The translations under genes and the position numbers were made by a program. The notes under the pieces are model-generated. The model saw nothing but the letters and a program-made list of their open reading frames with translations, searched no databases and was not told the origin of the DNA. Below, in pieces: positions 1-8,306 of a DNA stretch of 64,000 nt (position 1 is the stretch's first letter; every line of letters starts with the position of its first letter). Source of the DNA: Fangia hongkongensis FSC776 = DSM 21703. GTDB taxonomy: Bacteria > Pseudomonadota > Gammaproteobacteria > Francisellales > Francisellaceae. Location: the NCBI RefSeq assembly GCF_000379445.1, contig NZ_KB902239.1, positions 62,145-126,144 on the forward strand. Reading direction: 5' to 3'.

Positions 1-1044
1 GAGCTTTTGCCACATGATGGAAATTGGAAGACTCTATTTGATCAAGAAGAAATTAGATTAAAAAAGATATTAGCAGATAACTTAATGGATTGTTATCACA
101 TTGGCAGTACAGCAATTAATAACATATATGCCAAGCCAATTATTGATATTTTATGTGTTGTTAAAACAATTGCTCTCTTGGATAAAATGGATGAAGCGTT
201 TATTAAACATGCGTATACCCCTATGGGGGAGTTTGGTATCACAGGGAGACGTTTTTATATTAAATCAAAAGAAAAAAGAACCCATCATCTGCATATTTTT
301 CAGGAAGGAAACAGTGAGATTAAGCGCCATTTAGCATTTAGAGATTTTTTGAACCAACACCAAGAATATGCCAGAGGCTACTCACTGATAAAACTTAAAC
401 TGGCCAAGATTTTCCCAAATGATATTGAAGGCTATATAAAAGGAAAAAATGCCTTTATTGAGTACATTGATTATCAAACGGGGAATGCGAAAAAGAGGCA
501 ACTGCAAGCAAGTGACACTATTAGTATTCAAGCGTATGATCTGAAATGGCGTCAGTTAGCTAATGCTGAAATAGAGATAATAAAAAGTTACTGTCAGAGT
601 TTAGATTATTATCGTATTCTGCACATTGGTAGCACCGCAGTGCCAGATTTAGCCAGTAAGCCGGTAATTGATATTTTTATTGTGCTTTATAATCTTAATG
701 AAGGTAGCAAGTGGGTGAAAGCTTTGGCACATTTAGGCTATGTATTTTGGGAAGATAATCCAGATAAGTCACATCTAAGACTATTTAAAGGGATGCCACC
801 ATTTGGCTCTGGCAGGACGCATCACTTACACATTGTGACAAAAGATAACGCTACTTGGGAACATCGAGTTGCCTTTAGAGATATTTTACGTAAAGATAAG
901 CTGCAAATGAAAGCCTATCAAAAGCTAAAGCACCAGTTGGCTAAGCGATATAAGCACGATCGAGAACAGTACACTGAAAAGAAAGGTGAGTTTATCAAAG
1001 CGGTTTTAGCCGCTAATGGCTATGATAAGCCGGTGAATAGGTAG
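1..1044 (+). CDS. GrpB family protein with two tandem domains (5' end outside window)
   Basis: Two GrpB (UPF0157, nucleotidyltransferase-like) domains lie in tandem, roughly residues 1-160 and 170-340. Each shows the family core: YHIGSTAINN followed by KPIIDIL in the first, LHIGSTAVPDLASKPVIDIF in the second, and each has a later THHLHI motif. The reading frame is open to base 1 and the first TTG at 7 is not a convincing start, because the family normally has several residues before the W-x3-F segment; the gene therefore probably begins just before the window. Single-domain GrpB proteins are about 170 residues, so this is a duplication or fusion. GrpB proteins have a nucleotidyltransferase fold but no settled function. 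A GNAT gene follows after 34 bases on the same strand. Confidence 0.85.
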   Translation, partial: ELLPHDGNWKTLFDQEEIRLKKILADNLMDCYHIGSTAINNIYAKPIIDILCVVKTIALLDKMDEAFIKHAYTPMGEFGITGRRFYIKSKEKRTHHLHIFQEGNSEIKRHLAFRDFLNQHQEYARGYSLIKLKLAKIFPNDIEGYIKGKNAFIEYIDYQTGNAKKRQLQASDTISIQAYDLKWRQLANAEIEIIKSYCQSLDYYRILHIGSTAVPDLASKPVIDIFIVLYNLNEGSKWVKALAHLGYVFWEDNPDKSHLRLFKGMPPFGSGRTHHLHIVTKDNATWEHRVAFRDILRKDKLQMKAYQKLKHQLAKRYKHDREQYTEKKGEFIKAVLAANGYDKPVNR

Positions 1045-1078
1045 AAGGCTTTATTTATCAATAGCAAGAGGGATGTAT

Positions 1079-1624
1079 ATGGATCAAATCATTGAAACAA
1101 AAAGACTGATACTCAAAACTTGGGAAGCGCATGATATTGATCAAATGAGTAAAATTAATGCAGATCTACAAGTGATGGAGTATTATCCAAAAGCGCTTAC
1201 AAAAGATGAGACAGCAGCCATGATAGCGCGATTTCATCAATATTATTTGCAATTTGGCTACACCTTCTATCCGGTTATTTTAAAGGAGAGAAAGGAGTTA
1301 ATTGGTTTTACTGGTTTGTTAAAAGTGGATTATTTTAAGGCGCATTTCACTCCTTCGATTGAAATTGGCTGGAGAATAGCTTCAAAACACTGGGGCAATG
1401 GATATGCTCCTGAGGCAGCAAGTGCAGTATTTGAGCATGCTAAAGAGATGTTGCATATGAAGGGGCAGGAGATTGTGTCATTTACAGCAAAGGTCAATAA
1501 GAAATCGATACGCGTGATGGAAAAAATTGGTATGGAGCAGGATCTTAGTGGTGGATTCAATCATCCTAATGTTGATAAGCGTTCTTTTCTATCAGAGCAT
1601 GTACTATATCGAAAGCAGCTCTAA
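1079..1624 (+). CDS. GNAT family N-acetyltransferase (RimJ/RimL type)
   Basis: Opens with the RimJ/RimL-like pattern ETKRLILKTW, followed by a central EIGWRIASKHWGNGYAPEA block that matches the acetyl-CoA binding motif A of GNAT enzymes, and near the end SIRVMEKIGM. Likely acetylates a small molecule or a protein N-terminus; the substrate cannot be told. Two Met codons are possible, 1073 and 1079; the AGAGGG at 1067-1072 touches the first but sits six bases before the second, so 1079 is chosen. It follows the GrpB-like gene closely on the same strand and faces mnmE convergently. Confidence 0.85.
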   Translation: MDQIIETKRLILKTWEAHDIDQMSKINADLQVMEYYPKALTKDETAAMIARFHQYYLQFGYTFYPVILKERKELIGFTGLLKVDYFKAHFTPSIEIGWRIASKHWGNGYAPEAASAVFEHAKEMLHMKGQEIVSFTAKVNKKSIRVMEKIGMEQDLSGGFNHPNVDKRSFLSEHVLYRKQL

Positions 1625-1631
1625 CATAGCA

Positions 1632-2984
1632 TTACTTCCCAATGCAAAAACTGCCAAAAATCTCGCCTAAAAGATCATCAGAGCTAAATTCACCAGTAAT
1701 AGCGCTAAGTGCTTTTTGGGCAAGATTGAGCTCTTCTGCTAGGAGCTCACCTATTTTATGATCAAGGTGCGCTTGCGCAAGTTCAAGGTGAGAGGACGCA
1801 AGATGAAGTGCATCTAAGTGGCGCTTTCTTGCAGTAAAAGCACCTTCTGTTGTTTGCTTAAAGCCAACGGTGTTGAGTATATGCTCTTTTAACTTGTCGA
1901 TACCAAAATTATGCTTGGCAGAGATATACAGCTGATTCTCTGTATTTTGCTGTGCCACTTTGTCTAATAAATCAATCTTATTGTGGATATAGCTAATAGG
2001 AATATGCTTTGGAATGTCATCAAAAAACTCAGGCAAAAGGCTAGTGATATCATTATTTTGTAGTGTGTTGACATCAGCGACCAGCAAAATATGATCGGCA
2101 TTTTCAATGGCCTTTATCGCGCGTTTTACCCCTTCAGTCTCAACGACATCATCACTTTGTCTCAGTCCTGCTGTATCGATAATATGTACCGGTAATCCAT
2201 TGATATCAATATATTCACGCAGGACATCGCGTGTGGTGCCTTCAATGTTGGTGACAATGGCACTATCTTTGCCAGCTAGTGCATTTAGGAGGCTTGATTT
2301 TCCTGCATTGGGTTTACCTGCGATCACAATTTCAATACCTTCTTGTAACAGCGCACCTTGTTTTGAGGCACTAAGAACTTCATCAAGTTGCGTGTTTACT
2401 CTAGTCAGTTGATTTTGAATGGCTTGATCTTCCAGAAAATCAATTTCTTCTTCTGGGAAGTCAATCGCTGCTTCAACATGCACGCGTAAATGAATTAGCT
2501 TTTCAATCAGGGTGTTAATGTGTTTGGAAAACTCACCTTGTAAAGAGCGCGAGGCTGATTTGGCGGCCTGCTCAGAGGAGGCATTAATAATATCAGAGAT
2601 GGCCTCTGCTTGAGCAAGGTCTATTTTATCATTTAAATAAGCGCGTTCAGTAAACTCGCCAGGTTTGGCAATTCGTGCACCATATTGTACGCTCAAAGCT
2701 AAAAGCATATTGAGAATCACAGGTCCACCATGAGCTTGAAGCTCTACAACATCCTCACCTGTATATGAGTGTGGCGCTTTAAAATAAATGGCAATGCCTT
2801 GGTCGATAATTTCTCCTGACTCTGAAATAAACGGAAGATAGTGTGCATGACGTGGCTTGAGTGTATATTCGGTAATTTTGTTCGCAATCTGATAAGCATT
2901 GTCTCCAGAGATGCGAATAATCCCGACACCTGCACGGCCGGGAGCTGTGGCAATAGCGGATATGGTATCTTTTGCGTTCAGCAT
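1632..2984 (-). CDS. mnmE: tRNA modification GTPase MnmE
   Basis: MnmE works with MnmG to install the carboxymethylaminomethyl group on U34 of certain tRNAs. At 450 residues it has the usual length. The N-terminal folate-binding domain (SAIATAPGRAGVGIIRISG) is followed by a helical domain interrupted by the G domain: GKPNAGKSSLLNAL (P-loop), GTTRD, DTAGLR and NKIDL. It ends in FCIGK, where the Cys of the C-x-G-K tail is the hallmark of the family. It is convergent with the upstream GNAT gene, seven bases away. Nothing unusual is seen. Confidence 0.98.
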   Translation of the reverse strand: MLNAKDTISAIATAPGRAGVGIIRISGDNAYQIANKITEYTLKPRHAHYLPFISESGEIIDQGIAIYFKAPHSYTGEDVVELQAHGGPVILNMLLALSVQYGARIAKPGEFTERAYLNDKIDLAQAEAISDIINASSEQAAKSASRSLQGEFSKHINTLIEKLIHLRVHVEAAIDFPEEEIDFLEDQAIQNQLTRVNTQLDEVLSASKQGALLQEGIEIVIAGKPNAGKSSLLNALAGKDSAIVTNIEGTTRDVLREYIDINGLPVHIIDTAGLRQSDDVVETEGVKRAIKAIENADHILLVADVNTLQNNDITSLLPEFFDDIPKHIPISYIHNKIDLLDKVAQQNTENQLYISAKHNFGIDKLKEHILNTVGFKQTTEGAFTARKRHLDALHLASSHLELAQAHLDHKIGELLAEELNLAQKALSAITGEFSSDDLLGEIFGSFCIGK

Positions 2985-3149
2985 AATGGATGGATTTTAT
3001 GTCTTTTAATATGTTGTATTGTACCTGAGTGTACTGTTTATAACTACAGAAAAAGTGCGTGCAAGTGGATGCAATAACTGGCTATTTGTTGACTTTTAAT
3101 GACATTATGTCATAATTTTAATATCAAATATAACAAATAGGTAATTCGG

Positions 3150-3329
3150 ATGAAAAAGCCAAGACATAATCCAGTTGCAAAAAATTTGATGAAGCTAAAT
3201 TATAATGCAGGCGTTCATCAAAAAACAAATAAAGCAAAGCGAGCAAATGATAAAAGGCGGCTTCTTAAGTCACTTTCTCATAGTGTGGATAGTTATTTAT
3301 TCAGTATATTTTGTAATGAAGTAGGTTGA
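3150..3329 (+). CDS. Small basic conserved-looking protein, 59 aa
   Basis: An ATG at 3150 opens 59 codons ending TGA at 3327-3329. The product is strongly basic at its N-terminal half (MKKPRHNPVAKN, then NAGVHQKTNKAKR and KRRLLKSL). The pattern K-P-R-N/H-x2-V-A ... AG-x-H-x-K-x3-KA-x-R resembles a family of short proteins of unknown function that I recall from other proteobacteria; that recollection needs a search. It sits alone between mnmE (divergent) and the HigBA module. The Shine-Dalgarno is weak. A ribosome- or nucleic-acid-associated role would fit the charge, but this is only inference. Confidence 0.55.
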   Translation: MKKPRHNPVAKNLMKLNYNAGVHQKTNKAKRANDKRRLLKSLSHSVDSYLFSIFCNEVG

Positions 3330-3429
3330 ATAAATGACTATCTATTCTAATAACAGCTGCGAATCTCAGCAGTGAAAGAGTTTGTAAGAGATTTGTTGTG
3401 GGTATTAAGCTACTTTGGTATTGGTATCT

Positions 3430-3750
3430 ATGATTGTCATTAACAAGGGCGTAATAGAAAAATTTTGTAAGAAGCATGCAAGGGCAAAAAAGAGTTTTGC
3501 TTCGCTACTTAAAATTCTAGAAACTAATACGTTTAGTCACTTTTCTGAGTTGACAGAAACGTTTAAAAGCGCAGATTATGTATATCATGTATTTACGATT
3601 TTTGATGTAGCAGGGAATAATTATAGGATGGTTACTGTCATTGATTATATATTCTCAGTCATTGATATTCGCTATATCTGGACACATGAAGAATATAATA
3701 AAAAACAGTCAGTATTAAAACGTGAGGCAAAAAAGTATGATCGCAATTAA
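3430..3750 (+). CDS. higB: HigB-type mRNA interferase toxin
   Basis: A RelE-superfamily HigB toxin that cleaves translated mRNA. The start of the protein (MIVINKGVIEKFCKKH) and its C-terminal half (GNNYRMVTVIDY, then IRYIWTHEEYNK) match the HigB_toxin family represented by E. coli HigB, which ends in a comparable MTHKEYD segment. The frame extends upstream to a TTG at 3415, but the ATG at 3430 aligns with the family start. The stop codon lies 14 bases inside the antitoxin gene, indicating a toxin-first operon, the standard order for higBA. It appears intact. Confidence 0.87.
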   Translation: MIVINKGVIEKFCKKHARAKKSFASLLKILETNTFSHFSELTETFKSADYVYHVFTIFDVAGNNYRMVTVIDYIFSVIDIRYIWTHEEYNKKQSVLKREAKKYDRN

Positions 3751-4138
3751 TGAGATTAATAAGTCATGGTCTTTGTTGATGCCGTATATCGAAGCATATA
3801 AAACTAAAAAACAATACGAGATGTCAAAAAAGCTATTACAAGAGCTGATGAAGCTGAACAAAGAAGCTAAAACTGAAGAAATAATCTCTTTTGCCAAAGC
3901 GTTAGCAAAACAAATTGCAAATTACGAAAGACGCAAACTAGATATAGCAGATGACGCCGATGCTAAAGAGGTTTTAGGGTATCTTATCAAAGTGCATAAT
4001 TTGGCGCAGAAGGATTTGCCGGAGATAGGATCGCAGTCACTTGTCTCAAAGATTTTAAAAGGGGAGCGGAGCTTAACAACAGATCATATAAAAGCACTTT
4101 CTGCACGTTTTAACGTATCGATTGAAACTTGGTTTTAG
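3737..4138 (+). CDS. higA: HigA-type antitoxin
   Basis: Partner of the upstream HigB. The C-terminal half carries DLPEIGSQSLVSKILKGER and LTTDHIKALSARF, a near-diagnostic HigA helix-turn-helix segment, while the N-terminal helices would bind the toxin. It would neutralise HigB and repress its own promoter. The frame is open from a GTG at 3722, but ATG 3737 gives the family-typical MIAINEI start and has GAGG at 3724-3727, nine bases upstream. Translation is probably coupled to higB. Right after the stop lies a solitary right-end fragment of the window's MITE family. Confidence 0.87.
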   Translation: MIAINEINKSWSLLMPYIEAYKTKKQYEMSKKLLQELMKLNKEAKTEEIISFAKALAKQIANYERRKLDIADDADAKEVLGYLIKVHNLAQKDLPEIGSQSLVSKILKGERSLTTDHIKALSARFNVSIETWF

Positions 4139-4148
4139 TGTTACTTTG

Positions 4149-4170
4149 AAAATGCTTTGCGGGTGGTATA
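4149..4170 (+). repeat. Right-end fragment of the 167-bp MITE family
   Basis: AAAATGCTTTGCGGGTGGTATA matches the last 22 bases of the full copies with one change (GCTTT for GGTTT). The rest of the element is absent. It lies between the convergent higBA and DUF547 genes; no + strand gene lies just downstream. Confidence 0.6.
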
Positions 4171-4173
4171 TAG

Positions 4174-4989
4174 CTAATTTAATTGATTTAAATTCCAGTT
4201 ATAGCTTTGATAAGAGAGCGAATTATTGGCATTAAGTAGTTTTGCTTTTAAGGTAGCGCTTTTGACAAAAAAAGCGATAAACTGGCGCATTTGCTGTTCA
4301 TTGCCAAAATCACTGCCATACCAGTCAAATATCTTGGATAGATAAATACTATTGCCTTTGAGCTTAACACCTTTTGCGCTATTAACAAATGTGCTAAAGA
4401 CTTCATTGAGTTGATGGTTTATTTTATCTCCCTCAAAGGCAAATGCAGCAAGATTCGGGCAGCTGATAGAGGCGCAGTTGACAGCCGCATGAATACGGGG
4501 GTCATTCCAGATAGGGCGCAAAATTCGGTGTTCAATATCATTTAAGGTGATTTTGGTGTTATCAATAATAATAACCGTCTTATCCCAAACTTTAGACTGT
4601 CCAAGCCAGTTGGTATCAATGTCGGTAATACTTTTAACTGTAGGATGAGTGAGGATCTCCTCTACAGTTAAAAGGTTATAAAGGTTAATCCAATAAGCCA
4701 TCTGCTCATTACGATTATAATCCTCTATCGTGAGCTGCGAAAGTGTGTTGGAAAATTGCTTTAAAAGCGCTTTATCTTTTTGTGTAACCTTATGATAGTT
4801 CACATAGCTTTGTCCGTTTTTAATGATCAGATATTTATCAAGAAATTGTTGCCATGGAGAAAAATCAATTTGTCTACTTGAGGTTGGGTTAAACACTGCC
4901 CATTTTCCCCAATAATCTTTGCTAGGGGCTGAAAGTGCTAATGCACATAAAATGAAAAATAAGCCGGTAATTTGAGAGAGCTTTTTCAT
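4174..4989 (-). CDS. DUF547 domain-containing secreted protein
   Basis: A 271-residue protein with an N-terminal signal peptide (hydrophobic stretch about residues 8-20, then ALSAPS). The body matches the DUF547 family: AYWINLYNLLTVEEIL, the PT-V-SI segment, NDIEHRILRP, then DPRIHAAVNCASISCPNL. The conserved Asn/His/Cys pattern suggests a cysteine-peptidase-like fold, but the function is not established. Its ATG overlaps the stop of the CDP-alcohol phosphatidyltransferase gene by four bases, so it is the last gene of a translationally coupled four-gene operon (7766 to 4174), implying an envelope role linked to lipid or redox enzymes. Confidence 0.85.
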   Translation of the reverse strand: MKKLSQITGLFFILCALALSAPSKDYWGKWAVFNPTSSRQIDFSPWQQFLDKYLIIKNGQSYVNYHKVTQKDKALLKQFSNTLSQLTIEDYNRNEQMAYWINLYNLLTVEEILTHPTVKSITDIDTNWLGQSKVWDKTVIIIDNTKITLNDIEHRILRPIWNDPRIHAAVNCASISCPNLAAFAFEGDKINHQLNEVFSTFVNSAKGVKLKGNSIYLSKIFDWYGSDFGNEQQMRQFIAFFVKSATLKAKLLNANNSLSYQSYNWNLNQLN

Positions 4990-5624
4990 GATTGAACATC
5001 CTTATTGGTGATTTCCATTTCTTTTACATAACCAGAGAATTCATAAACGCGATAAAGGGTGGTCCAAAGGACAAGTACCGTAAAAATGACGCCCAATGTG
5101 AAACTCAGTAGGGGAAATAAAATCATTAAAATGAAGAAAATAAAAGCCTCAGCGCGCTCCATCAGCCCAGGAGAGTAGTAAAAGCTTTTCTGAGAGGACT
5201 TCTGTTGCGCTTCAGAGAATATGCCAACAAGCAAAAAACTACTGACACAAACGAGCATTGACATCATCATCAAAAGTGCAATAAATGCAAGCTCGGGCTC
5301 ACGGACAACAAGTGCAATAACAATAAAGGACTCAACCATGCGATCAGATAAGATATCAAATATAGTGCCCATTTGGGAGCTTTGATTGTTAAGCCTTGCA
5401 ACTGAGCCATCTAAAATATCCAAATAACCTGATAGCAAAAGAAATATAACAGCAAGAAAATTGTGCTCTAAAGAGAGAAAAATAGCAGCAATGAGTCCTG
5501 TAATAAAAGAGAAGAGGGTAATTGCATTAGGATGGGTGAAATTCGCAGCAATATTGGCCACAGGATTAATGCAAGTGCGTTGGAAAAAAGGGCGTAAGGT
5601 TGATTCAAGCATCATTAAAACCAT
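4986..5624 (-). CDS. CDP-alcohol phosphatidyltransferase family protein
   Basis: An integral membrane enzyme of about 212 residues with some six hydrophobic segments. The family signature D-x2-DG-x2-AR-x8-G-x3-D-x3-D is complete: DILDGSVARL, then QMGTIFDILSD. Such enzymes transfer a phosphatidyl group from CDP-diacylglycerol to an alcohol; the acceptor cannot be predicted from this motif. The annotated ATG at 5624 overlaps the upstream flavoprotein gene; the in-frame ATG at 5615 (a TAATG overlap with its stop) is an alternative start. It also overlaps the DUF547 gene downstream by four bases. Confidence 0.88.
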   Translation of the reverse strand: MVLMMLESTLRPFFQRTCINPVANIAANFTHPNAITLFSFITGLIAAIFLSLEHNFLAVIFLLLSGYLDILDGSVARLNNQSSQMGTIFDILSDRMVESFIVIALVVREPELAFIALLMMMSMLVCVSSFLLVGIFSEAQQKSSQKSFYYSPGLMERAEAFIFFILMILFPLLSFTLGVIFTVLVLWTTLYRVYEFSGYVKEMEITNKDVQS

Positions 5625-7042
5625 TTCAGTAAAAATTGAACAAGTTTGCGTGTTTTGTTGCCATAGAGTATTGGCGTAAAATAGCTCCCAGCAATGCGTT
5701 TATTGATTTCGCTTAATGTTGGGTAAGGGATGATTAAACTTGCCATCGTTTTGATTTTAAGTTTGTTGGCAATCATCATCGTCCAAGGTGTAATCAAATC
5801 AGCTGCATTTTTACCAACAATACACGCACAATAAACATAGCCTTTTTTATTGACAGCAACCTTGATGAGTCCTCTGGTTTCAAGGCTTGCAACTGCTCGG
5901 TCATTCTCTTTATAGGGAAAGCTTAGTACTGTTGCGCCCATTTGAATTGCTTTATCAAAGGAGATACCAACATGGGCAATTTCAGGTGTGGTATATATTG
6001 CCCATGGAAAGCTATTGTAATTGACTTTTGCAGGCAGTTTAAAGAGGATGTTTTGAATAACAATGCCCGCATGATAAGCTGCCATGTGAGTGAATTGAAA
6101 TGCTGAGGCAATATCCCCAATAGCATAAATACGCTTTTGATTGGTTTGCAGCTTTGCATTTATATTAATACCCTTAGCATGATATTGTATTTTGGCATTC
6201 TCTAAGTGAAGTTTATCTAAATTAGCCGTTCGTCCTGTGGCAACAAGAAGGTGTGATGCGGTTAGTAACTGTTCACTATCATCTTGCTGATAATAGATAT
6301 TAAGCGCCTGATCATTATCAGAGTTTATTGCAATCTCATCGATAGTAAGATTGGTTTTAATCTCTATTCCCGCGGCTTTCATGGCGCTTATTGCCACTTC
6401 TCTACATTCTTTTTCAACAGGTGCCAAGATATGCTTTGTGCTTTCAAGCAAAGTGACTTTTGTGCCTAAAAGCGCATAACTTTGAGCAATCTCACAACCA
6501 ATAGGGCCGCCACCAATAACAGCAAGATGCTCAGGTTTTTCAGTTAAATCAAAGATACTCTCATTGGTGAGAAAAGGAACATCACTGAGTCCTTTAATTG
6601 GCGGAATAAACGCTGAAGAGCCTGTGGCAATAACAATATATTTGGCTTTTATCCGATAGCTTCCGGCTTGAATGGTCTTTTGATCGATAAAACTTGCATA
6701 GTTTGGTATAACCTTAACGCCCAGTGATTCAAAGCGTTCAATTGAGTCATGTGGCTCAATGGTTTCAATGACTTTTTGAATATGTTGATGTATTTGAGAG
6801 AAGTTAATCTCAAGCTGATTGGCATGAATGCCAAATTTTGCCGATTTTCTTAAATGATAGATATTGCGCGATGCTTCTATTAATGCTTTAGAAGGAACAC
6901 AGCCGTAATTTAAGCAATCACCGCCCATTTTGCCACCTTCACATAAAATAACTTTTGCGCCCATTTGGCTCGCGCCAGCGGCAACAGACAGTCCACCAGA
7001 GCCGCCACCAATCACACAAATATCAGCTGTTAATATTTCCAT
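5615..7042 (-). CDS. Mercuric reductase/dihydrolipoamide dehydrogenase-like flavoprotein
   Basis: A pyridine nucleotide-disulfide oxidoreductase of class I, 475 residues. FAD site GGGSGGLSVAAGA near the N-terminus, redox-active pair in GGDCLNYGCVPSKA (C-x4-C), NAD(P) site GGGPIGCEIA near residue 180, second FAD motif YAIGDIA near 310, then a dimerisation domain that ends before the HPxxxE-type tail of true dihydrolipoamide dehydrogenases: the C-terminus reads IPYPTLSEINKR instead. Proteins of this kind next to TVP38 genes are usually annotated mercuric-reductase-like, but there is no MerA heavy-metal domain and no mer genes, so mercury is not the likely substrate. A GGAG seven bases before the ATG supports the start. 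Confidence 0.9.
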   Translation of the reverse strand: MEILTADICVIGGGSGGLSVAAGASQMGAKVILCEGGKMGGDCLNYGCVPSKALIEASRNIYHLRKSAKFGIHANQLEINFSQIHQHIQKVIETIEPHDSIERFESLGVKVIPNYASFIDQKTIQAGSYRIKAKYIVIATGSSAFIPPIKGLSDVPFLTNESIFDLTEKPEHLAVIGGGPIGCEIAQSYALLGTKVTLLESTKHILAPVEKECREVAISAMKAAGIEIKTNLTIDEIAINSDNDQALNIYYQQDDSEQLLTASHLLVATGRTANLDKLHLENAKIQYHAKGININAKLQTNQKRIYAIGDIASAFQFTHMAAYHAGIVIQNILFKLPAKVNYNSFPWAIYTTPEIAHVGISFDKAIQMGATVLSFPYKENDRAVASLETRGLIKVAVNKKGYVYCACIVGKNAADLITPWTMMIANKLKIKTMASLIIPYPTLSEINKRIAGSYFTPILYGNKTRKLVQFLLKWF

Positions 7043-7043
7043 A

Positions 7044-7766
7044 TTAGCGCTCCTTTGAGGGGGATTTATTGGTATTTTTTGCTTTTAGTTTTTTATATAC
7101 AATAGGAATAATAGATAAGATAGCAAGTCCAATAATAGGTAAGAGTATTTGAGGGGCAAAAATAATCTTCATATTGATAGACTCACCTTGAGATAGGGCA
7201 AATCCAAGTCCACTTCCGACCCAAGCATAGATAAAAGAGCCTGGAATAATGCCTAACAGTGTGCCGATAAAAAAAGCTCGTAAGCTAACACCTAACACAC
7301 CTGCTGCAATGTTAATAATGAAAAAGGGGAAAATGGGGAGTAGGCGTAGGAAAATAAGATAATTAAACTCATTTTCCCTAAAACCATCACGCATTTTTTG
7401 AATGCTGCCGTGCGCTTTTTCTTTCAGCGCTTCGGCAAATGCGGTTTTAACAGCCAAGTAGGTAATTGTGGCGCCAATGGTTGCAGAGAGCACCACCCAT
7501 ATTCCGCCGAATATAACACCAAATAAAAAGCCTCCAAGGAGTGTCATCAAGGTTGCCCCTGGGATGGAAAACGCAACGATAAGAATATAGGCAAGCATAA
7601 AAATGACAACGCTTATAAAATAATGTTGTTGCGTAAACCCTTGCAAGTTTTGATAATTATCAGCCAGCATTTGAAAGGATAAATATTGCTGCCCCCCTAG
7701 GGAGAAAAATAGAATAAGCCCAATGATTAAAACAAGAATAAGCCAGTATTTTTTAAGTGCGCGCAA
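7044..7766 (-). CDS. TVP38/TMEM64 family membrane protein
   Basis: First gene of the operon. About 240 residues with five or six membrane segments and the VTT/SNARE-associated domain pattern: FSIPGATLMTLLGGFLFG in the middle, LRLLPIFPFFIINIAAGVLG, then GIIPGSFIYAWVGSGLG. Members belong to the DedA superfamily, several of which act as phospholipid scramblases or flippases. The start is a TTG at 7766-7764, supported by AAAGGA eight bases upstream. One base separates it from the flavoprotein gene. Coupling a lipid-transport-type protein to a phosphatidyltransferase suggests a shared lipid pathway (inference). Confidence 0.87.
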   Translation of the reverse strand: MRALKKYWLILVLIIGLILFFSLGGQQYLSFQMLADNYQNLQGFTQQHYFISVVIFMLAYILIVAFSIPGATLMTLLGGFLFGVIFGGIWVVLSATIGATITYLAVKTAFAEALKEKAHGSIQKMRDGFRENEFNYLIFLRLLPIFPFFIINIAAGVLGVSLRAFFIGTLLGIIPGSFIYAWVGSGLGFALSQGESINMKIIFAPQILLPIIGLAILSIIPIVYKKLKAKNTNKSPSKER

Positions 7767-7830
7767 TGATCTATTCCTTTCTCTTCCATAGTTTTCACTA
7801 TATAAGATTGCATTTTAAATGCAAGGCAGG

Positions 7831-8178
7831 TCATACTTTATCAGGTACTGTTAAAACTTCTTTAAGATAATGCTCTCCCCAGCTTTCAAGGTGGTTTAAT
7901 ACCGGTTGCAAAGAAAAGCCAATGTCAGTTAATGTGTATTCAACCTTAGGTGGGATAACAGGAAAGACTTTGCGATGAATTATCTTTAATGCTTCAAGCT
8001 CTCTTAGCTGCATGGTAAGCATTCTTTGTGTAATATCAGGGATACATTTTTGCAATTCAGAAAATCGTTTTTTCCCAGTTGTGAGATGCGTTAATATGAG
8101 CAATTTCCACTTGCCACTTAAAATTGCTAGTGTGGCACCCATTGGGCAGTGAGGCTGAATATCTTTTGAATGCTTCAT
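7831..8178 (-). CDS. HxlR family transcriptional regulator
   Basis: A 115-residue winged-helix regulator. CPMGATLAILSGKWKLLIL is the characteristic HxlR opening, including the conserved Cys that in some family members senses quinones, disulfide stress or hypochlorite. The winged helix follows (KRFSELQKCIPDITQRMLTMQLRELE is read as one continuous element, residues about 40-65) and then PKVEYTLTDIG. Divergent from an MFS exporter 128 bases away, it is likely the local repressor or activator of that exporter. A perfect 13-bp palindrome lies in the shared region. Confidence 0.9.
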   Translation of the reverse strand: MKHSKDIQPHCPMGATLAILSGKWKLLILTHLTTGKKRFSELQKCIPDITQRMLTMQLRELEALKIIHRKVFPVIPPKVEYTLTDIGFSLQPVLNHLESWGEHYLKEVLTVPDKV

Positions 8179-8214
8179 GCTGTAATGGTGTTTTAAGAGA
8201 CTTTAGTATATAAA

Positions 8215-8227
8215 TGTATAGTATACA
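8215..8227. promoter_or_regulatory. Candidate HxlR operator in the divergent promoter
   Basis: TGTATAGTATACA is a perfect 6-1-6 palindrome between the HxlR gene and the MFS exporter. On the exporter side an extended -10 (TGCTATAAT, 8263-8271) lies 36 bases before the ATG, and a second 10-bp palindrome GGAATATTCC (8293-8302) sits just before that ATG. The assignment to HxlR is by position only. Confidence 0.4.
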
Positions 8228-8306
8228 ACATTTTTGTGTGTACTTATAATCATTTTTCTATGTGCTATAATGTGCGTCTTGATCGAAATAATGGAATATT
8301 CCAAGA

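Noticed and set aside
1330-1560. Minus-strand ORF of 76 codons inside the GNAT gene
   Set aside because: Antisense shadow of a clear GNAT enzyme; no ribosome site or family match.
5615-7042. Mercury-resistance determinant
   Set aside because: Only the general disulfide reductase fold is present; no MerA metal domain, merR, merT or merP.
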